DNA of 64,000 bases from Streptomyces sp. NBC_00285 (GTDB lineage Bacteria; Actinomycetota; Actinomycetes; Streptomycetales; Streptomycetaceae). Below are positions 9,630 to 17,639 of the stretch, piece by piece (position 1 is the stretch's first letter; the number at the start of each line of letters is the position of its first letter). A program made the translations under genes and the position numbers. The notes under the pieces were generated by a model. That model was not told where the DNA came from and did not search any database. It saw only the letters and a list, made by a program, of their open reading frames with translations. The stretch is from NCBI RefSeq assembly GCF_036174265.1, contig NZ_CP108055.1, forward strand, positions 3,720,001-3,784,000. The letters are read 5' to 3'.

Positions 9630-10580
9630 GTGTCAGACCATGAGCCAAGGACCAGCTACACCGAAGTCGTGGGCCAGGAAGTGCGCAGTCTGCCAGTGCG
9701 CTACTGCCGGTCGCGGACCGATGGAGGCGAACCGGTCGCCGAGCTGGAGGTGCTGTCCTTCCAGCATCGATTCGGTGCGGTGGCCGTTGCCGCGGAAGGC
9801 CTCGGTGGCGTGGAGACCCTGCCCGAGTTCCGACGCCAAGGGCACATGAGCCGACTCCTCCGTCAGACGCTGCTCGGCATGGCGCAGCGGGTGGACGTCG
9901 CCTTCGTGTCCGACGGTATCGAGGGGGTTTACGAGAAGTTCGGCTTCGTCACGGCCGTCTCCGAAGGCCACCTGGTCATCCCCGTACGTAACGTCGAACG
10001 CGCGGCAGGAGGCGATCTGGGCGCGGCTGTCCCGGAGGCCCGCAGCGGCTCGTCAGCCGATCTTCCAGCGATGATCCGTCTGTACAACACCGCGCACGCC
10101 CAGCGGCCCTGGACCCACGAGCGGCACCCGGGCTGGAACCGGCTCATTCCCTCCACCACATGGAAGCCCGGGTCGCAGACACTGGTCGTGCGCTCCCATG
10201 ACACTGTCGTCGGCTATGCCGTACTCGCGGGCCGCGCCTTCGGCGACCCCCTGGTTTCACTGACCGTGGATGAACTGGTGGCCGCGGATGCCGCCGCTGC
10301 GCGCCGGCTGCTCATCACCATCGCCCGCCTCGGCTGGCAGATGCGCCTGAGCGAATTCAGGGTGCTCGAGCCGACCGACAGCCTCGTAGGCCGGGTGGCA
10401 CGCTCCATGGGCTGCGTCTACCAGGAGAGATTTATGCCGAGCGGCGGGATGCTGGCCGCCATCCTCAACCGGAGGGAACTGCTGCGGAAGCTCGAACCGG
10501 AGCTACGGCGCCGAGCCACCGCTCAGCAGTCGGACGAAGCCGTACGACGCGCTACAACGGGGCGACCTGCTCCCCGATGA
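9630..10580 (+). CDS. GNAT-family acetyltransferase (Eis-like), probably 3'-frameshifted
   Basis: A 316-residue open frame from GTG at 9630. The first GNAT domain shows the acetyl-CoA loop LPEFRRQGHMSRLL near residue 71 and FVSDGIEGVYEKFGF near residue 92. A second GNAT-like half follows, ending at GGMLAAILNRRELL near residue 279. This tandem arrangement matches Eis-type acetyltransferases, which usually continue into an SCP2-like C-terminal domain and total about 400 residues. That domain is missing from this frame but is recognisable just downstream in other frames. The intact enzyme would acetylate amines; activity of the truncated form is doubtful. Confidence 0.6.
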   Translation: MSDHEPRTSYTEVVGQEVRSLPVRYCRSRTDGGEPVAELEVLSFQHRFGAVAVAAEGLGGVETLPEFRRQGHMSRLLRQTLLGMAQRVDVAFVSDGIEGVYEKFGFVTAVSEGHLVIPVRNVERAAGGDLGAAVPEARSGSSADLPAMIRLYNTAHAQRPWTHERHPGWNRLIPSTTWKPGSQTLVVRSHDTVVGYAVLAGRAFGDPLVSLTVDELVAADAAAARRLLITIARLGWQMRLSEFRVLEPTDSLVGRVARSMGCVYQERFMPSGGMLAAILNRRELLRKLEPELRRRATAQQSDEAVRRATTGRPAPR

Positions 10581-10886
10581 CAAGGCGCTCGTTCGACTGC
10601 TTCTTGGCCACTGGTCGATTAATGAGCTTCTTCAACTGCGCCCCGGGAGAGTGACGGTGGGTCCGTCGTTGACCTCCGGTCGACCAGCAGGATCGAGCGC
10701 GATGACCGTGGTCGACACCTCAGCCGCATCACCCGATCGGTGGCCGATCTGAAGAAGCTCAATGACGCATACGCGCACGGCGTCCCGATCCCCCCACGGT
10801 ACCGAGATCTCTGCATGGCGTGGTTCCCCGGAGGCGGCACACCAGGTCTACCGATCCCGTACGCGCACCGCCTGGACCGGTACTGA
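10530..10886 (+). pseudogene. Frame-displaced C-terminal part of the Eis-like acetyltransferase
   Basis: From about 10530 the +1 frame reads YDALQRGDLLPDDKALVRLL and then LGHWSINELLQL. From about 10670 the original frame resumes with RSVADLKKLNDAYAHG and ends YAHRLDRY at 10884. Together with 9630-10530 this would give a protein of about 418 residues, close to Eis length. Two compensating frameshifts, near 10530 and 10650, would explain it. The reading is inference from residue patterns. Confidence 0.4.
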
Positions 10887-10911
10887 ATCCCCGCCCGACA
10901 ACCCATTTCAC

Positions 10912-11193
10912 CTACCCCGCTGGTCCCGACTCCTTGCGCCCCTCCCCCTCCCTCCCTTCCTCACGATCCTCTCGCCTGCTCGACCACACCTGCCACACCA
11001 GCAGCGTCACCGCGATCAGTACGACCACCATGCCGAGCACGGCCTGTGCCGAAGTGAGCAATTCGACGAGGCGGTTGCTCTCGTCGGGCTGTTGCGGGAC
11101 ATACGGTTGGTCGGCGCCGAGGATCGAGTGATCGGCGTCAAGGACCTGGCTGCTCTGGGCAGCCCAGAGCGATGCTTCCAGAAATACGGACAC
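10912..11193 (-). CDS. Small membrane protein of unknown function
   Basis: The GTG at 11193 with GGAG eight bases upstream gives 93 residues. The N-terminal half is polar. Residues from about 51 form one strong membrane helix (VLGMVVVLIAVTLLVWQVW), followed by a highly charged tail rich in Arg, Glu and Gly. No family recognised. It precedes no obvious partner and lies downstream of another membrane protein on the same strand. Confidence 0.4.
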   Translation of the reverse strand: MSVFLEASLWAAQSSQVLDADHSILGADQPYVPQQPDESNRLVELLTSAQAVLGMVVVLIAVTLLVWQVWSSRREDREEGREGEGRKESGPAG

Positions 11194-11276
11194 TGCGGAC
11201 ACTCCGATGTCAGGGAAGGCACGCCGAAGCCAAGGGCGTGCGAAATGACCTGTGGGTGCGGTGGAGTGCCGTGCGG

Positions 11277-11879
11277 TTACGGTGCGCAGGGCTGTACGCG
11301 GTAGAGCAACACCGTGAGGGCGCGTGGCTGTGGCAAAGCCACGACGGGCAGCGGCGGGCGCGGAGGCCGCGCGAGCGGAGTGCCGGTCAGACGCAGGACC
11401 AGGCCGATGACGTGTAGCAGGCGATCCCAGGCACGGCGTCCGGTCGCGGCGACGGCGTACGACAGTCGGACGGGCAGACCGGTGGCGCCGCGGAAGACGT
11501 AGACCAGGGCGAGCGCCGCGAGGAAGTTCAACGCCGCCATCATGAGCGGGTTGTGGTGCCAGGCGGACGGCAGCCGCAGGTGGTCGTCGAGCGCCGGGGT
11601 GGGAATGTCGGTGTCCGTGAGCTCCAGCCAGGCGGGCAACAGCGCCTGCACGGCGGCCAGGGCGAGTACGCTCCTGCGGCTCCTCGCCCCGGCGCGCAGG
11701 ACGGGATAGGCACACACGGCCAGCACCGCCGTGGCGAGCCCAAGGGCCGGCCAGGACAGGGACGAGTCCGTCGTAGCGTGATGCAGGCCAGCGGCCAGGA
11801 CCACGGCTGCCAGGGCAAGACCGACTGCACGGGCGGCGGTGCCGCCCGTCGAGTGGTCGGGTTCGAGATGGGCCAGCAT
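11277..11879 (-). CDS. Polytopic membrane protein of unknown function
   Basis: The ATG at 11879 gives 200 residues with several hydrophobic segments (LALAAVVLAAGLHHATTD, LGLATAVLAVCAYPVLRAG, NFLAALALVYVFRGATG). Overall plan and size resemble the proteins at 12550-13209 and 21537-22181, which also begin with a short polar segment, an early helix containing HH, and end in a cytoplasmic arm. The copper-related neighbour at 13267 suggests a role in metal homeostasis, but this is only context. Confidence 0.5.
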   Translation of the reverse strand: MLAHLEPDHSTGGTAARAVGLALAAVVLAAGLHHATTDSSLSWPALGLATAVLAVCAYPVLRAGARSRRSVLALAAVQALLPAWLELTDTDIPTPALDDHLRLPSAWHHNPLMMAALNFLAALALVYVFRGATGLPVRLSYAVAATGRRAWDRLLHVIGLVLRLTGTPLARPPRPPLPVVALPQPRALTVLLYRVQPCAP

Positions 11880-11991
11880 GTCCGGTCCATCATGCCGTAC
11901 CGCTGCTGAACTCCGGCGCGAATACGGCGATTCCGGCGCATGGAGGCGACCACCGGGCCCGTTCGTCGCGCAGTTCAGCAGAGGCGGAGCA

Positions 11992-12305
11992 TCAGTAGAG
12001 GTAGATGTCGAAGAGGAACGCCACCAGGCCGGCAAACAGCGCGTATCCGGCCGTGATGCTTGCGGGCTCGGAGTTAAGCGGGCCAGGCCGTAGGCCACGG
12101 TCGCGACGGCGAACGCGAAGACGCCCGATCCGGTGTCCTGCCAACTGACCGGGAAGACGGGGATGGGCGCGTCGGTGAAGAACTGGTCGCCGTGTGCGGC
12201 GCGCAGGATGGCGTTCCACGCGACAGGTCCGGTCGCGGCGGCCAGCACCCCCGTGACGATCACCGCCGGACGGCGACCCCGGGTGACCGCGGCCAGCAGC
12301 ACCAT
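11992..12305 (-). pseudogene. Frameshifted small membrane protein gene
   Basis: From ATG at 12305 the frame reads a membrane-type protein (VTGVLAAATGPVAWNAIL, then FPVSWQDTGSGVFAFAVATV) up to VAYGLARL near 12080. The protein-like sequence then continues in a different frame as SEPASITAGYALFAG and FLFDIYLY, with a stop at 11992. A one-base frameshift near 12075 best explains this. An intact product would have about 104 residues and three membrane helices. Function unknown. Confidence 0.5.
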
Positions 12306-12329
12306 GGCGACGACGGCCGAAAGGATGGC

Positions 12330-12442
12330 TCCATCTCGCCGTGCTCGTCATGATCTTCAGGCTCAAGTGGAGCGTCCTGCGCACCCTCGGTCTCTGCACC
12401 GCGCTCGGTCTGGCCACGGCCGGGGTCACCGCACTCTGGTGA
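12330..12442 (+). pseudogene. Short membrane-protein C-terminal fragment (possibly chromate-transporter-like)
   Basis: One plus-strand frame reads LAVLVMIFRLKWSVLRTLG and then LCTALGLATAGVTALW before a stop, like the last two helices of a ChrA-type transporter. There is no upstream gene body in any frame. The assignment is weak. Confidence 0.2.
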
Positions 12443-12549
12443 CGTGATCAACCACGAAGAAGCGAGCGGAACGCGGAAATACGGGCGAGCCGCCTCTTTC
12501 CGGAACCCGCCTCCGGCCGCGCCGGGCCGTGACCGATGATGGTCAGGTC

Positions 12550-13209
12550 ATGACCATGCTCCGTACGACGACGCACCGTGCGCCACTGTCCGTTCTGCGG
12601 GCCGCGGTGTTCGCCGCTGTCGGGACGGTGCTGGGCGTGAGCGCCCACCATCTGATCGCCGAGGGACCGGCGCCTTGGCGGCAGAGCGCCTGGGCTGCCG
12701 CCGTTCTCTTCGGTATCGGGCTCGCCGGTGCCCGGCGTCAGCGGACGCTGGGCGCGGTGATCGTGACGAGCGCCGCCGCGCAGGTGGGCCTGCACCTGTG
12801 GCTGTCGGCCGCACACGCGCACGCCGCCACCCCGACCATGGCCATGGCGATGCCCATGCACGGCCACCACGCCATGGATGCCCATGGCGCGTGGCACGAG
12901 CGGCTGCACGGCTCGCTCACGATGACCGCCGTCCACGCCGTCGCGGCCGTGCTCGTCGCCGTGCTGCTGCACCGTGCGGATGCGGTGTGCTGGTCGCTGG
13001 CACGCGGCGTCACGACCGCCGTCGACGGGGTGAGGGCCCGGATCGCCACGACGTGGGCGTTGCTGAGCGATCGCCCCGCGATGGTGGAGGGCGGGCTGCC
13101 TGCCCTCGCCCTTGAGTGGATGGAACGACCGCCGCTCCAAGTGGCGGTGCTCGCGGATGTGGTGGTACGGCGGGGTCCTCCGCCGGCGGGGTTCGTTCTC
13201 GCCAACTGA
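12550..13209 (+). CDS. Membrane protein with Met/His-rich extracytoplasmic loop
   Basis: The ATG at 12550 (or 12556) gives about 219 residues with roughly four membrane segments. Between helices lies a loop rich in Met and His (MAMAMPMHGHHAMDAHG, near residues 96-112) of the sort that binds Cu(I)/Cu(II). The gene ends 57 bases before the DUF1775 copper protein on the same strand, and the two probably form an operon. A role in copper handling is inferred from the loop and the neighbour. No Pfam family is recognised with confidence. Confidence 0.6.
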   Translation: MTMLRTTTHRAPLSVLRAAVFAAVGTVLGVSAHHLIAEGPAPWRQSAWAAAVLFGIGLAGARRQRTLGAVIVTSAAAQVGLHLWLSAAHAHAATPTMAMAMPMHGHHAMDAHGAWHERLHGSLTMTAVHAVAAVLVAVLLHRADAVCWSLARGVTTAVDGVRARIATTWALLSDRPAMVEGGLPALALEWMERPPLQVAVLADVVVRRGPPPAGFVLAN

Positions 13210-13266
13210 CCCCGCCGGAGCAGCGCTCTATCGCCGCTCCGCGTTCCACCACGCCTGGAGACAACC

Positions 13267-13974
13267 ATGTCCCACCCCAGCAACACCCGTGCCACCGCCC
13301 GGCGCCTGACGATCGCCACCGCCGCGACCGCCACCGCCGTCCTCCTCACCGCCGGTCCGGCCGCCGCCCACGTGGAGGTCGAATCGGAGAAGGCCCAGGC
13401 CCTCGCCGAGAACGTCAAGGTCTCCTTCGACGCCGAGTCGGAGTCCTCCACGGCCGGGATCACCGAGATCCGTGTGGTGCTGCCGGCGGGCATCGCGTCG
13501 GCCGACGTGACGTACGGCGAAGGTCCCAAGGGCTGGAAGTTCACCGCGAACGGCGACGGCTACACCGTCAAGGGCCCGGCGGTGAAGGCCGGCGTCAACG
13601 CCGAGTACTCAGTCGTCGTCAAGCAGCTCCCCGACGCGAAGGAGCTGGCGTTCAAGACGCTCCAGACGTACAGCGACGGCCGTACCGACCGCTGGATCGA
13701 GCTGGACGAGAGCGGCGAGCAGCCCGCCCCGGTGCTCAAGCTGAAGGCTGCCGCAGCCGATGCTCAGTCCGCGAGCCCGACCCCGAGTGAAACAGCATCG
13801 CAGTCCCCCTCTCCCACGGCGGAGGAGCCCTCGGCCTCCCCCGTCGCCGAGGCCGAGACGAAGGACGACGGCGGCCTGTCGGCCGGCGTCTGGATCGGCA
13901 TCGGTGCCGTCGTGGTCGTCGTGGCGGGCGGGGCCTTCTATCTCGTACGCCGCGGGGGTGCCGCGTCCGTGTAG
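13267..13974 (+). CDS. YcnI-family (DUF1775) copper-binding protein, membrane anchored
   Basis: 235 residues, with GGAG six bases before the ATG. A signal peptide ends at ...PAAA, so the mature protein begins with His35 (AHVEVES). In YcnI an N-terminal His and a conserved Trp form a mono-histidine brace for Cu(II); here W143 in DRWIEL is the likely counterpart. After the DUF1775 domain comes a Ser/Pro/Glu-rich linker and a C-terminal membrane helix (VWIGIGAVVVVVAGGAFYL) followed by basic residues. It is probably an exported, membrane-tethered copper chaperone, and a strong hairpin terminator follows. Confidence 0.85.
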   Translation: MSHPSNTRATARRLTIATAATATAVLLTAGPAAAHVEVESEKAQALAENVKVSFDAESESSTAGITEIRVVLPAGIASADVTYGEGPKGWKFTANGDGYTVKGPAVKAGVNAEYSVVVKQLPDAKELAFKTLQTYSDGRTDRWIELDESGEQPAPVLKLKAAAADAQSASPTPSETASQSPSPTAEEPSASPVAEAETKDDGGLSAGVWIGIGAVVVVVAGGAFYLVRRGGAASV

Positions 13975-14005
13975 TTCCGACACGGCGGAATGTCCCGCCG
14001 TCACC

Positions 14006-14050
14006 AGCCCGGCCGACCCGGGCGTCATCCGCCCGGGTCGGCCGGGCTTT
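14006..14050 (+). terminator. Rho-independent-type terminator after the DUF1775 gene
   Basis: A perfect 19-base-pair stem (14006-14024 with 14030-14048) with a five-base loop TCATC lies 32 bases after the stop and is followed only by TTT. Strong GC stems with short T tails are usual in Streptomyces. Confidence 0.8.
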
Positions 14051-14250
14051 CCCGCGCTCTTGGCTCAGCCACGGCGAGATCGACCCGGTCAGCGGCCCAA
14101 GTGCGCGGTGCCGGACTACATGCACTTCGACACCGGGTATCCGTCCAAGCCGTACGCCCGGCCGGGCGCCACCGCCACGCCCTGAACGCCGCAGAGCCGA
14201 CTCCCGTACCCACAAGGAACTCACCGCCCGCGTCCCGCCCTGGAGCCCTG

Positions 14251-14741
14251 ATGCACCGCCGCGTCCGCCGCCTCACCGCCCCCGCGCTCGCCACGACCGC
14301 GAAGCTCCTCCTCGCGGGATGCTGCGGCTCCGACACGGAAGAGCGGGCCGAGCGGGACCGCAAATCCTCTGCAACCCGGACGAGCACGCCATCAGCGGGC
14401 CCGACGGCCGCCACCCCAGCGGCAAGCGCGAAGCCCGCGACGCTGGAGGAACTGGCGGACGCGGTCGGCTGCGCGAAGGCCGAGGAAGCCGGAAAAACCC
14501 TGGGATACCGCCAGGGAGTGTGTACAGCGGGAAGCTCCGAGTACGTCCTGCTCACTTCGACACCGACGAGGACCAGCGCGACTGGCTCGGTGTGTCGCAG
14601 ATGTACGGCGGCATCTACCTGGTCGGCGACCACTGGGCGCTTTCGGCCAGTCCGCGCTCGGCTATGGAGGCGGCCCGGGACAAGCTCGGCGGCACGATCG
14701 AGGAGACCGACGCGTACGGCGCCTCGCCCTCAGCGGCCTGA
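14251..14741 (+). pseudogene. Frameshifted lipoprotein gene
   Basis: The ATG at 14251 (TGGAG five bases upstream) starts a lipoprotein signal peptide with lipobox LLAGC near residue 24, then a Thr/Ser/Ala linker. The domain ELADAVGCAKAEEAGKTLGY continues to YVLLT near 14555. Beyond that the plausible sequence moves to another frame (HFDTDEDQRDWLGVSQMYG and later IEETDAYGASPSAA), ending at 14741. One frameshift near 14555-14560 would restore about 163 residues. Function unknown. Confidence 0.55.
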
Positions 14742-14758
14742 AGACATCCCGTCACCGC

Positions 14759-15118
14759 TCAGTCGTGCGGAGCCTTGCCGCTCACCCGGTGGTCCGCGTG
14801 ACTGAGCGCCTCCATCACCAGCCGGCGCAGGTGTCCGTCACGCAGGTTGTAGTAGATGTGCCGCCCTTCGCGGCGTGTCTCCACCAGCCCGGCGAGCCGT
14901 AGTTTCGCCAGGTGCTGGCTGACGCCCGTGCGTGACGCCGCGCACCGCTCCGCCAGCGAGCCGACGTCCGACTCGCCCTGCGCGAGCAGCCACAGCAGAT
15001 GCAGCCGGGTCACGTCCGACAGCAGCGAGAACACCTCGGTCGCCTCCACAAGGCGAGCCGCGTCCGGGGCACCCACATGCGCATTATTCGCAGGTGACAG
15101 TTGATCGCGAGCAGGCAT
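14759..15118 (-). CDS. ArsR/SmtB-family metal sensor, NmtR-like (Ni/Co)
   Basis: 119 residues with a winged helix-turn-helix (SLAERCAASRTGVSQHLAKL, residues 54-73). The last helix carries D94, H96, H107 and H110. This spacing is the same as the D91-H93-H104-H107 Ni/Co site of mycobacterial NmtR, and no CxC alpha-3 site is present. Such repressors leave DNA when metal binds. The gene is divergent from an MFS pump with a His-rich tail, and a near-palindrome lies between them, so it most likely represses the pump and itself. Confidence 0.8.
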   Translation of the reverse strand: MPARDQLSPANNAHVGAPDAARLVEATEVFSLLSDVTRLHLLWLLAQGESDVGSLAERCAASRTGVSQHLAKLRLAGLVETRREGRHIYYNLRDGHLRRLVMEALSHADHRVSGKAPHD

Positions 15119-15188
15119 GGGAACAGCGTAGACCGCGTAGACAGGGCGGATAACCGCGTTCCGGGTGGCCGGATTCACAGGTAGACAT

Positions 15189-15218
15189 GTGCACACGTGC
15201 GCACTTGTTGGATACAGT
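15189..15218 (+). promoter_or_regulatory. Candidate ArsR operator overlapping the MFS promoter
   Basis: GTGCACAC-GTGCGCAC (15189-15204) is an imperfect palindrome, and a -10-like TACAGT lies at 15213-15218. The palindrome would cover the -35 region, which suits repression. It lies 71 bases from the regulator start and 56 from the MFS start. Confidence 0.45.
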
Positions 15219-15259
15219 GGGCCCGGCCGCTCCCGCCCTGCCACAAGGAACCCACCCGC

Positions 15260-16618
15260 ATGCTCTCCGTGCTGCGCAACCGCACGTACCGGCGCCTCTT
15301 CACGGCACAGGTCATCGCCCTCGTGGGCACCGGCCTGGCCACCGTCGCGCTCGGCCTGCTCGCCTACGACATCGCCGGCGCCGACGCCGGTTCGGTGCTC
15401 GGCACCGCGCTCGCGATCAAGATGCTGGCGTACGTGGTGATCGCCCCGGCCATCGGCGCGGTCGCCGACCGGCTGCCGCGCCGCGCGCTGATGGTCGGCT
15501 CGGACCTGACGAGGGCCGCGGTGGCGCTGATGCTGCCGTTCGTGGACCAGGTGTGGCAGATCTACGTCCTGATCTTCCTGCTCCAGTCCGCGTCGGCGGC
15601 CTTCACACCCACCTTCCAGGCCGTCATCCCCGACGTACTGCCCGCCGAGCGCGACTACACCCAGGCGCTGTCGCTGTCTCGCCTCGCCTACGACCTGGAG
15701 AGCCTGTTCAGCCCGGCCCTGGCCGCCGCACTGCTGTCCCTGATCACCTACAACTGGCTGTTCCTCGGCACCGTGGCCGGCTTTCTCGCCTCGGCCACCC
15801 TGGTGACCTCCGCGGTTCTGCCGAAGCAGGTCGCCGCCACCGAGCCGCGCACCGGGAGCGCGTACGCCAAGGCCACCGCGGGGACCCGCCTCTTCTTCGC
15901 CAGCCCCCAACTGCGCGCCCTGCTCGCCCTCAACCTCGCGGTCGCTGCGGCCAGCGCGATGGTCACCGTCAACAGCGTGGTCTACGTCCGCGACCAGCTG
16001 GGCCGCAGCGCCGCCGACGTACCACTGGCGCTCGGCGCCTACGGCGCCGGCTCGATGATCGTCGCCCTCCTGCTCCCGCGCGTGCTCGACAGGACCTCCG
16101 ACCGCACGGTGATGCTGCGCGGCGCCCTCCTGCTCACCCTCGTCTTCGCGGGACTCGGCGCCGTCACGGCCGCCGACGGCGGCGACTGGCGCTGGCCCGC
16201 GCTTCTGCTCACCTGGGCCGCCTTCGGCGCCGCCTGCTCCATGGTGCTCACCCCGGCCGGCCGCCTCATCCGCCGCTCGGCCCCGCCCGAGCAGCGCACG
16301 TCCGCGTTCGCCGCCCAGTTCTCGCTCTCGCACAGCTGCTGGCTGCTGACGTACCCCCTGGCCGGCTGGCTCGGCGCGATCGCCGGCCTGCAGGCGGCCG
16401 TCGTCTCGCTGGGCGCAATCGCCCTGGGCGCCGGTCTGCTGGCGGTACGGCTGTGGCCGTCACGGGAGCGCGAGGTCACGGAATCCGTGGTCGTGGAGCA
16501 CGAACACACCGACCTGCACGACGGCCACCCTCATCTCGGGGGCGACGCGGTCCAGGTCGGGAACGGCTGGCGGCACAGCCACGACCTGCCTCTGGACGGA
16601 CTCCACGCCCTACGCTGA
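15260..16618 (+). CDS. MFS transporter with His-rich C-terminus, probable Ni/Co efflux
   Basis: About 452 residues from the ATG at 15260, with about 12 membrane helices and the MFS loop 2-3 motif (GAVADRLPRRALMVG). The cytoplasmic tail contains EHEHTDLHDGHPHLG and WRHSHD, a metal-binding feature shared with nickel/cobalt exporters such as NreB/CnrT-type proteins. It is divergent from an NmtR-like sensor with a shared control region, so metal-induced efflux is the likely role. The metal is not proven by sequence. Confidence 0.8.
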   Translation: MLSVLRNRTYRRLFTAQVIALVGTGLATVALGLLAYDIAGADAGSVLGTALAIKMLAYVVIAPAIGAVADRLPRRALMVGSDLTRAAVALMLPFVDQVWQIYVLIFLLQSASAAFTPTFQAVIPDVLPAERDYTQALSLSRLAYDLESLFSPALAAALLSLITYNWLFLGTVAGFLASATLVTSAVLPKQVAATEPRTGSAYAKATAGTRLFFASPQLRALLALNLAVAAASAMVTVNSVVYVRDQLGRSAADVPLALGAYGAGSMIVALLLPRVLDRTSDRTVMLRGALLLTLVFAGLGAVTAADGGDWRWPALLLTWAAFGAACSMVLTPAGRLIRRSAPPEQRTSAFAAQFSLSHSCWLLTYPLAGWLGAIAGLQAAVVSLGAIALGAGLLAVRLWPSREREVTESVVVEHEHTDLHDGHPHLGGDAVQVGNGWRHSHDLPLDGLHALR

Positions 16619-16802
16619 AGCCGGTCCACGACGGGCCGCTTGCGCCACCGCTGACGGCAAGCCCGCGGCTGAGCGCACCTGCCCCCTGACAGTCGGTCCG
16701 TCCGCGGCAGGCCGCACACCCGCGCCTCGCAGTCAGCCCTCGAAGGGGCCCATGTCCCTCGCTGAGGCTAAGTTTCGACGGCCCGGACGTACGCCCCGAC
16801 TG

Positions 16803-17204
16803 TCAGTCCTCGATACCCTTGCGCACCCGCCGCGAGGCGGCGAACTCGTAGAGGTCCAGGATCTCGGGCGGCTCGGCGAGGCCCGGTCCGCCGGCCCGGA
16901 CCCAGGACGCGATGTCGGCCGTCGCGTCGGAATCGTTGACCAGCCCGAGCCAGACGGGCCGCCCGCCCGCGGCCCGCCCGGCCTCCGACGGCTGTACGAC
17001 GATGACGTTGGCCTGTTCGCACGCATCGAGGCAGTTCACCGCCCGGACCCGGGCGACGGTCCCCAGCTCGGCCTTGAGAGCGGCGAGTTGACCGGCATGG
17101 TCGACGCCGGGGATCTTGGCCGTGCCGCAGCAGCAACCACGGCACACGGTGACCGTGCACCGGGGCGCCGCCTGAGCGGCGGGGGCGGCCCCGCGACGGC
17201 TCAC
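16803..17204 (-). CDS. Thioredoxin-like (2Fe-2S) ferredoxin
   Basis: About 133 residues from GTG at 17204 (an in-frame GTG at 17255 would add 17). The cluster-binding pattern is CTVTVCRGCCCG near residues 16-27 and NCLDACEQANVIVVQPS near residues 57-73, typical of thioredoxin-fold [2Fe-2S] ferredoxins. It is probably an electron carrier or a metal-cofactor-related protein. No partner enzyme is adjacent. About 380 bases upstream hold no convincing gene. Confidence 0.75.
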   Translation of the reverse strand: MSRRGAAPAAQAAPRCTVTVCRGCCCGTAKIPGVDHAGQLAALKAELGTVARVRAVNCLDACEQANVIVVQPSEAGRAAGGRPVWLGLVNDSDATADIASWVRAGGPGLAEPPEILDLYEFAASRRVRKGIED

Positions 17205-17639
17205 TCGGCGGCCCGCGTCCAGGCCGCCTCGCGCAGCAGCCAGCCGAGTCGACACTCAGTTGCTCACCGGTGAAAGAGCTCCCGTGCAGGACACCTGGGA
17301 GATGGGCGGCGACCAGTACGACGAGACCCAGCAACAGACCGAGGCGGCCCCAACGCCTGGCATGGCCCGCCGTCCTGACCCGCCACCCGATCACACACCC
17401 ACCGTAATCGATCATTCACGATGAGCCACATCGGCCCGGTGGTGTTCCTCTCCTCGGAGGGCCGCCGTACGAGTGGGCACCTCCCGATGCGGTGCACACC
17501 GCACACCACCACGACGACCTGTTGAGCGCCCTCATATACCTGCGCTGTGGGCTCGCTGTCCGCACGTCACAGGCAACTGTGCGATTCATGGTGCCCCGGA
17601 GCGAGCCCCTTCGCTCCGGCTCCGGACACGGGAGCGGGT

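Noticed and set aside
14049..14185. Fragment reading KCAVPDYMHFDTGYPS after the DUF1775 terminator
   Set aside because: It could be a gene remnant, but no start, family or consistent frame was found.
17264..17512. Possible minus-strand ORF with one hydrophobic stretch upstream of the ferredoxin
   Set aside because: Two overlapping minus-strand frames (up to 17415 and 17512) compete, neither with a ribosome site or family pattern. One contains a plausible helix (LGLLLGLVVLVAAHLPG), but support is too weak to list it.
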